Shown one piece after another: positions 1-47,346 of a stretch of 64,000 bases of DNA (position 1 is the first letter of the stretch; each line of letters begins with the position of its first letter). The notes beneath the pieces were generated by a model. It searched no databases, was not told the origin of the DNA, and saw nothing but the letters and a program-made list of their open reading frames with translations. A program made the position numbers and the translations under genes. The stretch spans positions 14,087,291-14,151,290 of the forward strand of contig OX439137.1 in NCBI GenBank assembly GCA_949318235.1. Direction: 5' to 3'. The stretch comes from Ecdyonurus torrentis (taxonomy: Eukaryota > Arthropoda > Insecta > Ephemeroptera > Heptageniidae).

Positions 1-1390
1 AAATTACTTTGTAACTGTTTAGTATATCGTATGTCGTCGTTGACTTCAAGTGCGTTATCAGTGACACGCGCAAAATTGATGAGCTGAGCATGTGGTTAAG
101 CCATGGTTAAACTATAATTAATAGCAATGAACATTCAACACAATTCACCGAAAATCGTATTCAAAGTAAAATCTATGCTTGTGCACTCTACATAAAATAA
201 TAATAATAAATAAGGATTTATTACGTATTATTAATGATAATGAATATCACACGTCAAGTGCTTTTTATTCCAGTACAATCTACAGTTAGGGACTCAAGTT
301 TTTACCATTCAAATATTCACTATTCCTGCCAAATATTCAATATTATTCTAAGTAGAAAAATGTGTGGAAAAATATGGTGAAAAATCAACTGCACACAAAA
401 AAATGTGACTTTTATTTGAGCAAACATTATAATTTCTCTCTCTCTCTCTCTCTCTCGTGTCGTTTCATTTTTATGTATTAAAATTGGTATAAATACCTGT
501 ATTCATTAAGTTTAAAGAAATAATTGGTGACTGATAATAAGCCAAAATTATTCTTCAGGTTGATACGTTTAAATTATTATCCTATAAATAAAATTATTTA
601 AATAATTAAATCACAAATGAAATAAAAGTAATTCGTAACCGCCTATTAGAATTTTTCCTACATTGTCATTTTTTTACAAAGAAGTTAGTAAAAAATTACT
701 TTATTTTCATGAAATATCTTATTGTTACAATTTATTATTAGATAGCAATCCATTTCTCTGTTCGTTTTCTCTATATAGTTTTAATTATCAAATTTACGAT
801 GTTTCTACATAGTATATAATTAAAGTGTCAGATCTAAAACACACAAATTTATTACATATATCAGAGTGTGTGTGCTTTTCGTGATGTGCTTTGTGTTTGT
901 AATGGTACAATATCATTGCTAAAACCTTTTAGTATAAAGAGGATTTTCCTGTCTATATAATTTTCATACTTTTTTTTCTGTATTTTGATTTATTATTATT
1001 GAACTCAAATTATCATTCGTAAAATACATTTATAAATTGTTGCATATAAATCATTTGAATTAAATTATAATTTGAATATGATTTGAATATATTTAGAATA
1101 GCTAGAATAATGTTTGCATATTGAGTTAATGCATTGAATAAATTGTAATTGCTGCTAAAATAATGCGCACAATAATATGTATAGTTCCCAAAATAAGCAA
1201 TAGGTTAATAATAGACGATCTTTTCCAATTCAATGTTAAATAAATTTAAAAGAAATGTTAAACGTTAAGTTTTTTAGAATCATAATACTAATAGTGCACT
1301 CTAAGTTTTAATTCAACAGAGCGATCTCGAAATATTTCTTCACCCATTTTGTGTCCAAAGAATCATCTTTAATATCCTGAACTTGATGTT

Positions 1391-1688
1391 ATATAGACCG
1401 GTTGCACTCACATTTAAAAGCCGCCATTTTGCTAGTTATGAATACATAGGCCAGCATAGGAAAAACGTAATTTTTATTTTTTTAATTGCAAAAGAAGCTC
1501 AAACCTCAACCAAAGACTTATTTCTAGCTCCTAATAAGCTCGAAGAACGTGAGAAAAATTTGTCCAGTTAAAATAAACTCTTATTAAGTGAAAAATTAGG
1601 AGAAATGATGTTTCCCCTATGCTGGACAATACATTAGGCACCACAAACATGGCGACAAAGCGCAAGGATGTGAAAGGGGTCTATTATT
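1391..1688. mobile_element. MITE-like inverted-repeat element
   Basis: Arms of roughly 75 bases begin ATAGACCGGTTGCACTCAC on the left and, read on the other strand from 1688, ATAGACCCCTTTCACATCC. Both continue through a shared CGCCAT...CCAGCATAGG...AAAC block. The arms are about 75-80% alike, so the copy is old. Confidence 0.6.
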
Positions 1689-3722
1689 AAACTAACATTT
1701 TTTTATTTTTTTTTTTCTTTTCTTTGCTTTACATATTGTATTGTTTATAAATATCCATGGTTTACACTTCCTATTGTTAAACTTTGTTTAGAAACCCAAT
1801 AATCTATCTATACCAATGTCAGAGAAGAACAGATGCATTTTGCAAGCAAAATAAGAATACAATTTTTTATAATATAGTAAGTTTATGCTTCAAATATTCG
1901 TATATTTTTATAATAATATTTCATTCTATGAAAAGACTTGAACTGTAAAGTTTTGTAAAACTTTACAGTATGGCTCAAATAAACCTTGCCTAGCAATATA
2001 AACTATCTTACTGAATTTCTAAACGACGAAACGTTTTTTATTTAATTTAGTAGAAAACAGATGATGCTATACTTTCAGTAAGAGCTAGTCGAAGAGCTAA
2101 CAACTATATTTTATTACATTTATTTTATGAGAAATGTAAGATAAATTATGTTTATGTATGGTTATGCATTCGCAGCTATTTAAATGATTTATTAAATGTT
2201 AAAATTGCGTATGTTTAAAATTTGTTTAGTGAAGTGTTTTGCGCATATATATAAGGTAATAAACTATAACAAATATCTGCACGTGGAAGAAGAATATATA
2301 AAACACACGTATTATAAAGAAACTTTCGTATGAATCAGCCTTTATGTTGAATATGAATTCATTATAATTTCAATTGCTTCTCATATAGAGGGGAGGTTTA
2401 AACTCGAAAGAAAGGTTATAATGAATAAATTATTAAAATATTTACTTATTATTTGCATCGACAGTATATTTTAAAATATGTCTATATTATTATTAGTTTG
2501 TGTATTTTACTTTCATTTATTATTATTTAAGAATTTTTATTTCATTTTTTGAAACTTTTTTTTACACATTTTGATAATGCTTATAATACACTTTTTTTAA
2601 AAAAAAATTACTGATGGGTGTTAGCATTCTTGCTGCTTCAATCAACACGCCAAAGCGTATTTAATATATATTTTTTTTAATCCTAAAAATTTTCATCGTT
2701 GTAGAATTTATGCATTTGCAGAGTTTCATAGTTTTTTTTTTTTTTTTTTATTATTATTTTTTTTTTTTCGTGTATTGAACTTTTTATCATACTGAATAGT
2801 AATATTCCTGTTAAAGTCATGCTCGTCATATTTTCTAAGAAAATACATAAGTTACGTCATTTTTGTGAGTTCAAAATACTTTTTCATGCATAACTGTCAT
2901 TCTCTTTTTACGTTCGTTTTTGTTTCAGTTCTGTCAATGTCACCGTATAATATATTGAGATAGAGAGGTTTTATTTATGTAATTATTATTCTAGTTATTG
3001 ATTTAGTATTGTAAAAAAAAAACTCCATAAATATACATTTTGCTCGTTTTTTTTTTATTATTTTTTTATTTATTATTATTATTTTTGAGGTCTTAACAAA
3101 TTAGTAAAGTACAAAATTTTCGATCAAAAATAAACGCAAGTTGTTACTTCCTACCTCAGCTCTTGTAATAATAAACTTTTGTTAAAAATAATAAAAAAAA
3201 GGGTATTATATGCTGCATATTACCCTAATTATGCTTATGCTATCACCATATGATCAGAAAAAGTTGAATCAGCGCTGGCTCTAACAAGAACTCCTTGTAA
3301 AGAACAATCTAATATTTCATTAGAGTTCATTGATATTATTAATAATTGATGCATACAGTGGCGCTTCATGTAGACACCAAAGGAAGTTCATTTGTAAATA
3401 ATTATTTTTATAAAGCGCATCATCTTGTGATAAAATTAGGTCGAAAGTCGAAAGATAAAGAAGTAGCTGTTTGCTCATGATACGTACATCAAGACATACA
3501 TAAGTCTTTAATTTTAGTTCAAAATATAAGAAATTGCTTTGAGAAAATTACAAGGCAGAAAGTTCAAAGAAACTTTACTGCTTTGCGTGCACAGACTTTA
3601 TATTATATAAAAATATATTATGGTAGAGTTAAAAAAAAATGCTTTGAATATTATATTTTGTACTGTACAGTACAGTACATTTTTATGGCCATTCAAAGTT
3701 ACAAAAGTTAGCAATTTGTTCC

Positions 3723-3895
3723 AGGCTCGGACTGGCCATAAGAGGTAGTCAATGTATACATGTACGAGCCTTCTCTCTATGTTTGAAGGAGGCTCTTATA
3801 GAAGGTGTAATCAGGGTGTTGTGCCTCTTTTTTAAGGCCCCTACAGGGTGTTACACCCATTTTAAGTACGAGGCTCTTGAGTGCCAGTCCGACCC
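3723..3895. mobile_element. MITE-like inverted-repeat element
   Basis: The left end GGCTCGGACTGGCCATAAGAG pairs with the right end, which on the other strand reads GGGTCGGACTGGCACTCAAG. The interior also pairs (GTGTAATCAGGGTGTT with AGGGTGTTACACCC). The total is about 170 bases. No TSD was called. Confidence 0.6.
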
Positions 3896-4761
3896 TTACT
3901 TGTTCGAAACTATACAATAATATGTAATAATAATAATGCAAGTTACTTTTCTTTTGAACAGAAATTTTTCACTACAATATCTACTGTATACTGTTGTAAA
4001 TATAAATATTTACAGTATATAATATATTATATATGTATAGGTAATGCTACATGTACGTACCTACAGTATACAAGTAATAGACATATTTTCAAAATAATTC
4101 AATATAAATAATAACTAAAATTAAAAAAAGTATAGAGAAAGTTACATAAAAAAGTAAGCTAATTAAGGCATGCATATTATTAATAGATAGTGCGTTAACG
4201 ATTTATATACATAAATGAAGACGCTCTTATATCACAGGAAGGAATGTTATGAAGAATTGAGCGATATTATGCAAATAATGCAAAGTATTATTATGATACT
4301 ATAATACTGTATTACATTACATAAATGCATACTATTAATATACTAGATATTCACATTGTCATATGACAAGTTGCAATAGAAAGACATTTCTTGCTATATA
4401 TAAATAACATATAACACCATGCAGCATAATTACTCGCTGTTCAATGTCACGATATGGTATATTATATTATATATTATAACACGTACAACCAAGCAAAGAA
4501 TTATTGACAATTGTAAAAAAATTCTCCGTAGCTATACAAATTAAATGACAATTAAAAACTAAAAAAAAAAAATAATAATAATAAAAAAAAAACAAAAAAA
4601 AGGAAAAAAGGAAAATGTTTTTAGAGTTAACAACAACTTCAACAACAATTTTTTTACTTGCTTTTGTTTCTATACTGGTCGAACATGATAGTTTGGATTT
4701 AAGCCAATATTGTGTACTTTTGACTTTACACTTCTCACCACAAAATGTTACACGAGCTATG

Positions 4762-4805
<44 letters not shown>

Positions 4806-6718
4806 TCTATTCCCATTAGTACACTACAGCAGCAGTCGCAATAATTCAAGACCTTTCCTCTATAGACTTATATCTTACAGATTTACTCTCTGATGTTACA
4901 GTAGTTCAAAATCAATCAAGAAATATTATCTGAAATCATATATGAGTTTTGTTATACGAGTACCTAATACATACTAAAACTTATAATAAGATAGTCAGAT
5001 AATAAAGAAAATAATACACAAAAAATTAGATATTGAATTGTAATCTTAAAATCAATGTTAGATCTTAAATCGTCATTATTAAATTTTAAGTAAAAACTTA
5101 ATAATAAATATTGTATGTGTGTGTAATGAGTAGAAGGGACTAAAAGAAAGGAATTGATGTTGACAAATCTGATATTGTCAGCTATACCTCTGATGAAGTG
5201 TTGCTATTTTTTTTTTTTTTTTGCAGCTCTGAAAAAAACGACAGATAAAAATAAGTAAAATACATAGATAGACTGATCAACACTTTTAATTTAATTTTTT
5301 ATCCCCTTTTCTTCTTTTTTCCTTTCTTAAAGTTTTAATTTATATGATTTGTTTCTTTTGTGCGATACTCAAAGAAAAAAGTTACGATTGCTACAACATT
5401 GGATCGTGGCATAGTATATAATGTCAACATGAACAACTCTCACTCACAGCTCTGGTTATATTCATTTTTCAGTGGGCTCTCTCGTGACACCCAACACGTC
5501 AACCTACACATTAATTGTATATTTACCGGGATGTCGCTGCCATTCATTCAAACCTCTACTGGTCACTAGTATAGTTTGCTTCTCAAAGTCGATAATATTG
5601 TTTTTACTTAAAGTTGATAGACTTGCTTATATGTATATATGATTTTATATCAGTAAAGTAATATAATTATTATTCATTTAATTATTTAAAATTAATAATA
5701 AATTTTATAAATTTTATTTAAAATTATGTAAAATTGTAATATTTTTTACGTCCAATGTTTTAAATATTCTATTAATGTTATCGTAGTAAGTAAACTACAA
5801 ATTCATTAATTTCCAAAATATAAAAATAATATTAATTAAAAATATATATCTAGCTTATTGACTTTGGTAGTTCCTCGTATAGAATTCTCATAATTGTTTT
5901 ATGTTTACAGCTATTTTACACTGCGCTGTTAATTATTTTACTTTCGCTGTTTTTTAGTTTTTCTTAATTGCAGAGTAGTATAATCATTGAGTACCTATAT
6001 ATTTATAAATGTATGAAGTCTACATATAGAAGTCGAGAATCAAAATAAGCGTCATTAGTATTTATTATTTTAAGTATAACTTTTACACGTTAACGAAATG
6101 AACAAAATCGCATTGATGTGGGCAAGTGTAAATAAATAAAGCTTGAAGTTAGCAATCTCGTTAAAAAAAAAAAAGTAAAAAACCAAAAACACGAAATTCG
6201 TGGAGTTTATACTGCTGTCATTGAACCACAAATTACTTATATACACATTAGTTGAAACTAAACTTTACGCAAACTGTTATTCTTGTTAAGGTGCGTAGGT
6301 CCTATATGTTTTTTTTTTTTTTTTTTTTTTTTATTTACTCTATAAGTGTGTGTATTTCTTAGTATTTTATGAATTTTAGATTTTTGAGATTCGGCAGACT
6401 CAAAAGTCTCTGTTTACATTTCTAGATGAGAGCTGCCTTTGTGTTTATTAATCATCCTACTAAAATATATGTTTTGAATTTAACTGCATTCATTTTAGTA
6501 TATAAATATGATATTATAAAGTTGCCAAACTAATTATCTTTTTTCTTTTCTTTTCTTTTCTTCTTTTTTTCTTTTTCTTTTTCTTTCTTTCTTTTTTTTT
6601 TTTCTTTTTTTTTTTTTATTATAATAGTTGATAAATTTCATATAGAAAATATGTAACACCCGTTTCTATAATCTATTAATAAATATAAATATAATAGCTA
6701 TAAGAAAAAAAACTATTA

Positions 6719-6721
<3 letters not shown>

Positions 6722-6783
<62 letters not shown>
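6722..6783. repeat. (GA)n microsatellite
   Basis: About 31 perfect GA units. It produces long artificial Ser/Leu frames on the other strand. Confidence 0.95.
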
Positions 6784-6787
<4 letters not shown>

Positions 6788-7082
6788 GAGGAAATAAGAA
6801 GGAAAAAATATAGCTGTGGTCACTGGTTACCAAAAGCAGGCGCAAGGTATTTCTATACTTACTTTGCTTACCTTGCTTCCTGATTTGGTAAACTACATCC
6901 TCGAACAACGTGACGTGTTGTCTTGCATAACAAATTATTTTTTTTATCAAACGATGCCGCGTGCCACCCTCTATATCGAATTTTATTATTATTATTTTGC
7001 ATTGTACTTTTTTAAAGACGCAAAATACAGATTGCATCTATAAGCAGGAATTGATTCTTATATTATGGTACTTAATTACGTC

Positions 7083-7150
7083 AGATGTATCAAATAAATA
7101 AATATATATACATAAAGTATCAAATAAATAAATATATATACATAAATATA
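7083..7150. repeat. Two-copy tandem repeat of about 33 bp
   Basis: The unit GTATCAAATAAATAAATA plus TATATACATAAA occurs twice head to tail. Confidence 0.8.
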
Positions 7151-7389
7151 TACATTTTATATAAATGCTTAACGTATTGTAAGCATATAAATAATTTTAA
7201 AAAAATCTGAAGTATTATGATATGAAAGAGGTGTACAGCAATAGAATTTTAACTTGATCAGCACAATCATTAAATTTATTATTTTGCTATATATTTGTAA
7301 AAACATGCGCTTGTATTTATTGATTTCGTCCGTGTGAATACTTTGAATTCTTGAAGTACTTTTTTAACAAACTTTTCAGATGTGGTAGG

Positions 7390-7496
<107 letters not shown>

Positions 7497-7774
7497 GACT
7501 TTAGTTATTTTAATGTTGTTATATCCGTAAACATTAAAAATTGAAATCAATATATATTATAATGAAAATTAAACTTTGTCAATAAAAATATGATCACACA
7601 ATTTAAACAGCCTTTTTGTTATAACTAGCTGTGGTAGAAAATATTGGCATTTTATAGTGTAATAACTTATACTATAATTATAATTATTAGATTTAATTAA
7701 AGTGTTGTAATATAATAAGTTTGTTATGTAAATTATTAGTGATGTAATGATATGTAAATATGTTATGATTTCAG

Positions 7775-41691
<33,917 letters not shown>

Positions 41692-44600
41692 CCAACCAGA
41701 CTGAAATCCATTTGCATGCAAGTGAACTCGTTCCATGATCAAACCTTCCAGACATCGTAAAGTGGTGTTGAACTGTTGTATGCAATAAATACGACCTCGT
41801 TAATATTTGTATTCATAACATATAAAAAAAATTCAAACTTTAATTTTTATTTTATATATAAACTTATGCATATATAAACCCATAAAAGAAATAATATAAT
41901 ATTTTTATGATTATTAAATTATTGATGATAATTTTAACATGTACTTAAATTTGTTATTTTTCTCTTATAATATGTGAAAAATACTTAAGATTTAGTAATT
42001 TATAAAACTTTAAAATTCTACAAGTTTCAAAAATCAAAATCTAAACTCAGTGTAACAGTATAAAGTCATCTTCAGTTTGCGTTTTATCATTTATGGCATT
42101 GCTATAAAAAGGAAAAATAAAAATGATTTGCTCTTTGAAATTATTATTAAGAAGCTATTCTTTATATGTTTTGCACATCCTCATTTATTTATATTATTAA
42201 TTTAGCGTGTAATGCTATAGCCTAATTATGTATTTTAATAAACATAACTATTAAAAATCATTGTCATATTTCAATTGTGAATCATTGTATATTACCATTT
42301 ATGAATGATATAAAAAACAATTCATGATTATAATAATAATAATTAATATATAGCCTAAGTAGGGGGAAAAAAACAACATTGCGGCTATGTATAATAAAAA
42401 GAAGAAAAAAATGAGTGAAAATTACATATTAGAACTTTTTTTTGTTCAAAGGAATTTGGAATTTAAAATTACTAGAACTTTGCTAGTTATTTTATATATA
42501 AAAAATGTAATTTTTATGTTTAAGAAATTGTGTGTATAAGTTAAAAATATACTCATTATCATGTTGAGATTATAGGCTAATGAAAGTAGATTAGTTGCTT
42601 TATTTATTAAGCTATTACATTTTAGTAAGAAAAAATCAAATCATTTAGCAATAATTTATAAATTATTATGATGTAGCTAATTTTTATTGCTGTTTTTGCA
42701 AGTTTCAAACTTTTGTACATACCTACGCTAATGATGCTACATTAATAACAACATATTGTACTAATTTGCATAAGTCATGGTGTCATAACATTGAAAGTCC
42801 ATTTCATAACTTATTTTTTAATGAAGTTTTATTTTTTGAGACAAAAACAGCAAAAATAATTGAGCCTTTTATATTTGTATGAGAATTCAACAGAAATGGG
42901 TAAAAAAAATCACCAAGATCTTAAAAAATATAATAGACTGTATAATAGTATTTTATTTAAATATTAATGAAGCAATTTTAAATGAAAATGAACTACAGTG
43001 GATTTTGTTTTATAATTTAACCTGAAATTTAAAAATCAGTTATTAAAAACTCATTCATGAGTTTGTTAAAAATATTAGGTTTAACGCCCAAAAGTGAAAG
43101 GTTTGAAAAGTTAAAAGAAAATTAATACACTAAAAAATTTCATATCATAAAAAAGCTTTCTTGAATAAATAAGAAAAAAAAAATGCTAGTTTTGATCAAG
43201 CCTATGATGTAAAAATATAGATTGAAACAAATTGTATAATTATACCATTAAGTGATAAAATTTATTGTAAAACTGCCTTATTTAATTAAAATAAATAATA
43301 TTCTAGCATATATTTGGAGCTAGAAAAAATATATTATCAAAAATACAATCATCATAAAAGTGCTTTATAATTGTGTAATATGTATTTTCTATAAAATATT
43401 TTTGATGACAAAAAAAAATGCAATTAATTGAATTAATATAATGTTTTTGATTAAGTAAAGAATACTGAAATATAAATTAATTGATGAAAAGTAAAATTAT
43501 TTAAAGCTTGTTAAGATTTTTTAATCTCAGGTAAGGTAGAGTAGAAAAGTTATGTATTTACTAAAAATTAGCATTTACAGCACTAGATACTATATTCTGT
43601 ATACGTAATATTATTGATTTTTTTCCAATTTCAAATTTTGCATCATATTATTTCATTTTGGCTTAGTACTTTTGGTTTGGTTAACTCTTTGCATTGTTTG
43701 TCACAAAATCATTTATCAAAAAGAAAAAAAATCTTCCTATATGTCATATCATACCTCATAATAATTAAGTAATCATATTTACGCACAATTGTTTGCTTTT
43801 CATTAAAATTCTGAATCCAAAAAAATTGAGACAGAATAAATTGCCTTACAAATTATTATAAAAAAAATATTATTGTAATACTGTGTTCCTATTCTTAAAA
43901 TAAATAGGAAAATAAACTGAATCATGAATGGGTATAGGTAATATTATAAATTAGCATTTGTAAATTACTCATGTTTCATCATACAAATAATAATAATATA
44001 TGTTATTAAAATAATTAATGTGTAATTTATATACAAAAGTTATAAATTAGTAAAACAATAAAGGTGTCCAACAAAATCTTCATATATTTATTTTGCTTCT
44101 AATGAATCCCAGAAACAGATACATTCTAATAAAAAGGAATACTCTATGTGTAAATTAAAGGAGGGGCTTAAAATTATACTAGTACTTGAAAATCTTTAAT
44201 TAAAGGAAAAAATGATTATAATAAAATAATAATTAATAAGGACTTAACAGCAAACTCTAAATTGCGATCTAGACAAAATTAAACATATGTGCATGTTTAA
44301 TTTCAAAACAACCATTGATTACGCTTGTCAATTTTACATGAGCATAATTATGTTATATAGCAGCTCTGCACATACCTTTGTTACACAGGAGCACTTTGGT
44401 TGTTTAATATTGATCTGGTTCAGAAATTATTCTCACACTCAATACTCAAGTGTTAATTAAGGTATTTTGATAGATTAGGTAACCCAAAGAGAATATTAGT
44501 ATTCAATTTTGTTGCTTTTTATTTTATTTAGACTGGAAGTTATATTTTGTTGCCCATTCGATCAATGTAATTGTGTCCCGCAATACACGTTTTAAGAGAG

Positions 44601-45299
44601 AATCCTCTTTTCATTGCATAAGTTATCTACTTACATTAGTGTCTATGACAGCAAAAGCTTACATCCTATTCCCCAAATTTTCCAACCTATCTATGTTTCC
44701 TATTTAATCTTTATTTTTTTTCTCTTCTACCTTTATTTAAAAAAAAAATAAAATCCCACCAATACAGCAGATATTGGTGACTACAAATAACCAAATACAA
44801 ATAATGTATACCTAATAAATACAATACATAAAAATTACCTATGATTTTGTTTAAAGAAATATGGCACAAATCTATGCTTTTATTATTCAAGGGAAAAAAT
44901 GATAATAAAATATACAAATGAAACTGTATCATTGATATTTTATTTTATTTCTAAAACAAAAAAATAAATGGAAACTGCTTTAAAATGAAATTAAATGCAT
45001 TTAGCAGTAACTTCAAATAGTTATAGAATTAAATTTATTTGTAAGGATTTTTCAGATATGTTTTTATTAATATTTTAAGACAGGAATGAGAAATTTTGTT
45101 TTCAAATTATAAACATAAAACATAAATTTAGAGTGTTTAACAAAAAAAAAAGTTTCAGTTTCTTTTACCTCTGTGCTAAGAAATGATCAGAACAACAAAA
45201 TTAACTATAATACTTAACAATGAACAACAAATGTTACATTATTTTACATAAATACTGATCAAGACAAATAACATATCACAAATACAATTAAACAGTTGC
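41692..45299. other. Intergenic region between convergent Piezo and THAP/ZAD genes
   Basis: This is 3.6 kb of very AT-rich DNA holding the 3' ends of both genes. No open frame, RNA gene or clear transposon was recognised. Several AATAAA-like hexamers occur on both strands. Confidence 0.6.
41783..41788 (+). terminator. Candidate polyadenylation signal for Piezo
   Basis: An AATAAA hexamer lies 92 bases after the Piezo stop codon. Other A/T-rich near-matches follow, for example AATAAA near 42237, so a longer 3' UTR is possible. Confidence 0.4.
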
Positions 45300-45448
45300 T
45301 ATACTCGACTCCAATTTAAATCGGGCATGCCTAAAGTATCGCCCATTGTCACATTTGAGAAGGGGGGAGGCTGGGCGATACCGTAAAAGGTCGAACGGCA
45401 GGTAACTCAGTTTTTTTTTTTTTTTTTTTTTTTTTTGAGTCGAGTATA
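45299..45448. mobile_element. Inverted-repeat element in the 3' flank of the THAP/ZAD gene
   Basis: TATACTCGACTC and GAGTCGAGTATA are perfect 12-base ends. Inside them GTATCGCCCA and TGGGCGATAC are a second inverted pair. A poly-T run (45412-45436) adjoins the right end. The element lies 30 bases beyond the stop codon, so it is probably within the 3' UTR. Confidence 0.65.
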
Positions 45449-45477
45449 CATTGAAATGTTTTTAGAAACAGTTTATC

Positions 45478-47346
45478 TCAGTTTTGAAAATGAGTAGCAA
45501 CGTGAGCTGCGAGTAATTGTTTATCTACAAAATACTGTTGACAAAAATCACATGAGAATGCAAACAATTTAACATAAAATTTATCTTCATTTGCATATGC
45601 TAATTCCATTGTATTATGAAATGATACATGTAATTTGATATCACATTCTTGTACAAAAATTTCATTACATACATTGCATTTATATATACAAGAACTAGAA
45701 TGTGATTCCTTTAAATGTGATTTCATTTCCATGCTAGTAAATTGAACATTACATAAATGACAAGGTATCTTTTTAATATTATTTTGAGTACAATTAATTT
45801 TATGTAAAGACATATGTTCATTTAATTGTTTTGCATTTAAGAAATCTAAATTGCAATCAATACATTTATAATTTTTTTCTTTAGTATGTGTAATCATATG
45901 AGATTTTAATTGTGATATAAATAGAAATGTTCTATTACATATATGACATTGTACTTTATCTTTATTATGAGAATATCTATGAGTATCTAATGCAGTTCTG
46001 GTTTTATAATATTTTCCACATAAATCACATAAATGTGTTGGTTTTAAATCATGTGATTCTTTATGTAAGTTTAATTCATCTTTGGTTGTAAATCTATCAC
46101 CACAAGTTTCACATAATTTTGATCGAAAGTTTGGATGTGATTTTTCATGTGCTAATAATTCAGATTCAGTATCAAACCTTATCTCACAATATGTACATAC
46201 ATTTCCATGTGTGAGAAAATGTTCTTCTTCTAACTGTGCATTAGGAAATGTAGTAAGACATATAATACAAGTATATTTAAAATGACACCAATGATGATGT
46301 CTTTTTAAATTTTCTTTACTACTTAATCCTTTATTACAGTATTCACATTCATATATTTGCCCTGAAGATTTTGGAATTTCAATTTTTTGGGTTGATTTAC
46401 TTTTATGTGTATTTAAATGACGTTTAAATCTATGATAAGTATAATTTTTTATATTACAATAAGGACATGGAATCATATGTACCTCATCTGTATGTTTAAT
46501 TTGTTCTTCTGAATTTTCAAATAATTGAAAACAGATATCACAAGCATAAATTAAATGTTGCCAAAAATAATGATGTTTTAATGTTCTTGTAAATTTAGGT
46601 TTTTCAGAACACATTTTACAACTAAAATGATTATTAACTGCTTGAGGCATTTTAATATATTTAGGTACAGCATTGTGTACTCTTTTCAAATGTGTATTAA
46701 AATAATATTGTGTATGAAATTTTTGCTTACAAAATCTACACTCTCTATAATGCTTATCTACTTTATGTTCTTGTAACTCATTTTCATTATCAAATAATTC
46801 ACAACAAAAGTTACACATATCTTTACCATGTTTTACCAAATGTACTTCTAATTGTTCAAGAATTTTGGTTGAATAATCACAGTATTCACATTTAAATATA
46901 TGATTTTCTGGGTAATTTGGAATATTTCTAAAAAATTTAAGTGTTAAGTGTACTCTATGTTTAATAGCAACACCTTTACTTCTTTTTCTAGGTTTTGGAG
47001 TAACATATGGAGAAGCTTGTACTACTACTTTTGTGTTATTTATAGTAACTTTTAAATTATTATCATTAGGATTGTTCTTTTCTTTTGTACGAAGCTCACT
47101 ACCTGAATTATGTGTCTGATTTGGATTGTTATCTTCTAAAGAAGGATACCATTGGTGGTGATGAGGATGTTTTCTTGGGTGTTTTCTTGGTCTACTTCTA
47201 AAAATAGGGGCACTTACATCTTCTCGTTCTGCAAAGACCCAACCTTCTTGCCTTGCTTCATTGTCAGAAATATATTCACTTTGTTCATCTTCACTTTGTT
47301 GAGTATTATCACAGTTGTTTGAATTTGAATCCATATCATCTTCATT
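45478..47346 (-). CDS. C2H2 zinc-finger array exon (about 16 fingers)
   Basis: The last exon begins after GTCACAG with NEDDMDSNSNN. It has an acidic/His-rich N-terminal part (HPRKHPHHHQWYPS) and then about 16 C2H2 fingers. Clear ones include YECEYCNKGLSSKENLKRHH, HLCDLCGKYYKTRTALDTHR, VQCHICNRTFLFISQLKSHM and the last, FSCDFCQQYFVDKQLLAAHV. The canonical TGEKP linker is mostly absent; one linker reads THTKEKNYKC. The frame is open for 622 codons to the TGA/TAA-type stop at 45478. Confidence 0.92.
   Translation of the reverse strand, partial: NEDDMDSNSNNCDNTQQSEDEQSEYISDNEARQEGWVFAEREDVSAPIFRSRPRKHPRKHPHHHQWYPSLEDNNPNQTHNSGSELRTKEKNNPNDNNLKVTINNTKVVVQASPYVTPKPRKRSKGVAIKHRVHLTLKFFRNIPNYPENHIFKCEYCDYSTKILEQLEVHLVKHGKDMCNFCCELFDNENELQEHKVDKHYRECRFCKQKFHTQYYFNTHLKRVHNAVPKYIKMPQAVNNHFSCKMCSEKPKFTRTLKHHYFWQHLIYACDICFQLFENSEEQIKHTDEVHMIPCPYCNIKNYTYHRFKRHLNTHKSKSTQKIEIPKSSGQIYECEYCNKGLSSKENLKRHHHWCHFKYTCIICLTTFPNAQLEEEHFLTHGNVCTYCEIRFDTESELLAHEKSHPNFRSKLCETCGDRFTTKDELNLHKESHDLKPTHLCDLCGKYYKTRTALDTHRYSHNKDKVQCHICNRTFLFISQLKSHMITHTKEKNYKCIDCNLDFLNAKQLNEHMSLHKINCTQNNIKKIPCHLCNVQFTSMEMKSHLKESHSSSCIYKCNVCNEIFVQECDIKLHVSFHNTMELAYANEDKFYVKLFAFSCDFCQQYFVDKQLLAAHVATHFQN

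Noticed and set aside
1660..1685. ATGGCGACAAAGCGC as a possible first exon of Piezo
   Set aside because: It lies in the arm of an inverted-repeat element and does not encode the hydrophobic N terminus expected.
4615..4893. Plus-strand frame with a poly-Phe stretch
   Set aside because: It depends on a 38-nt poly-T tract and has no other coding signs.
6666..7037. Minus-strand 123-codon frame with a long Ser-Leu run
   Set aside because: It is produced by the (GA)n tract and has no domain or splice context.
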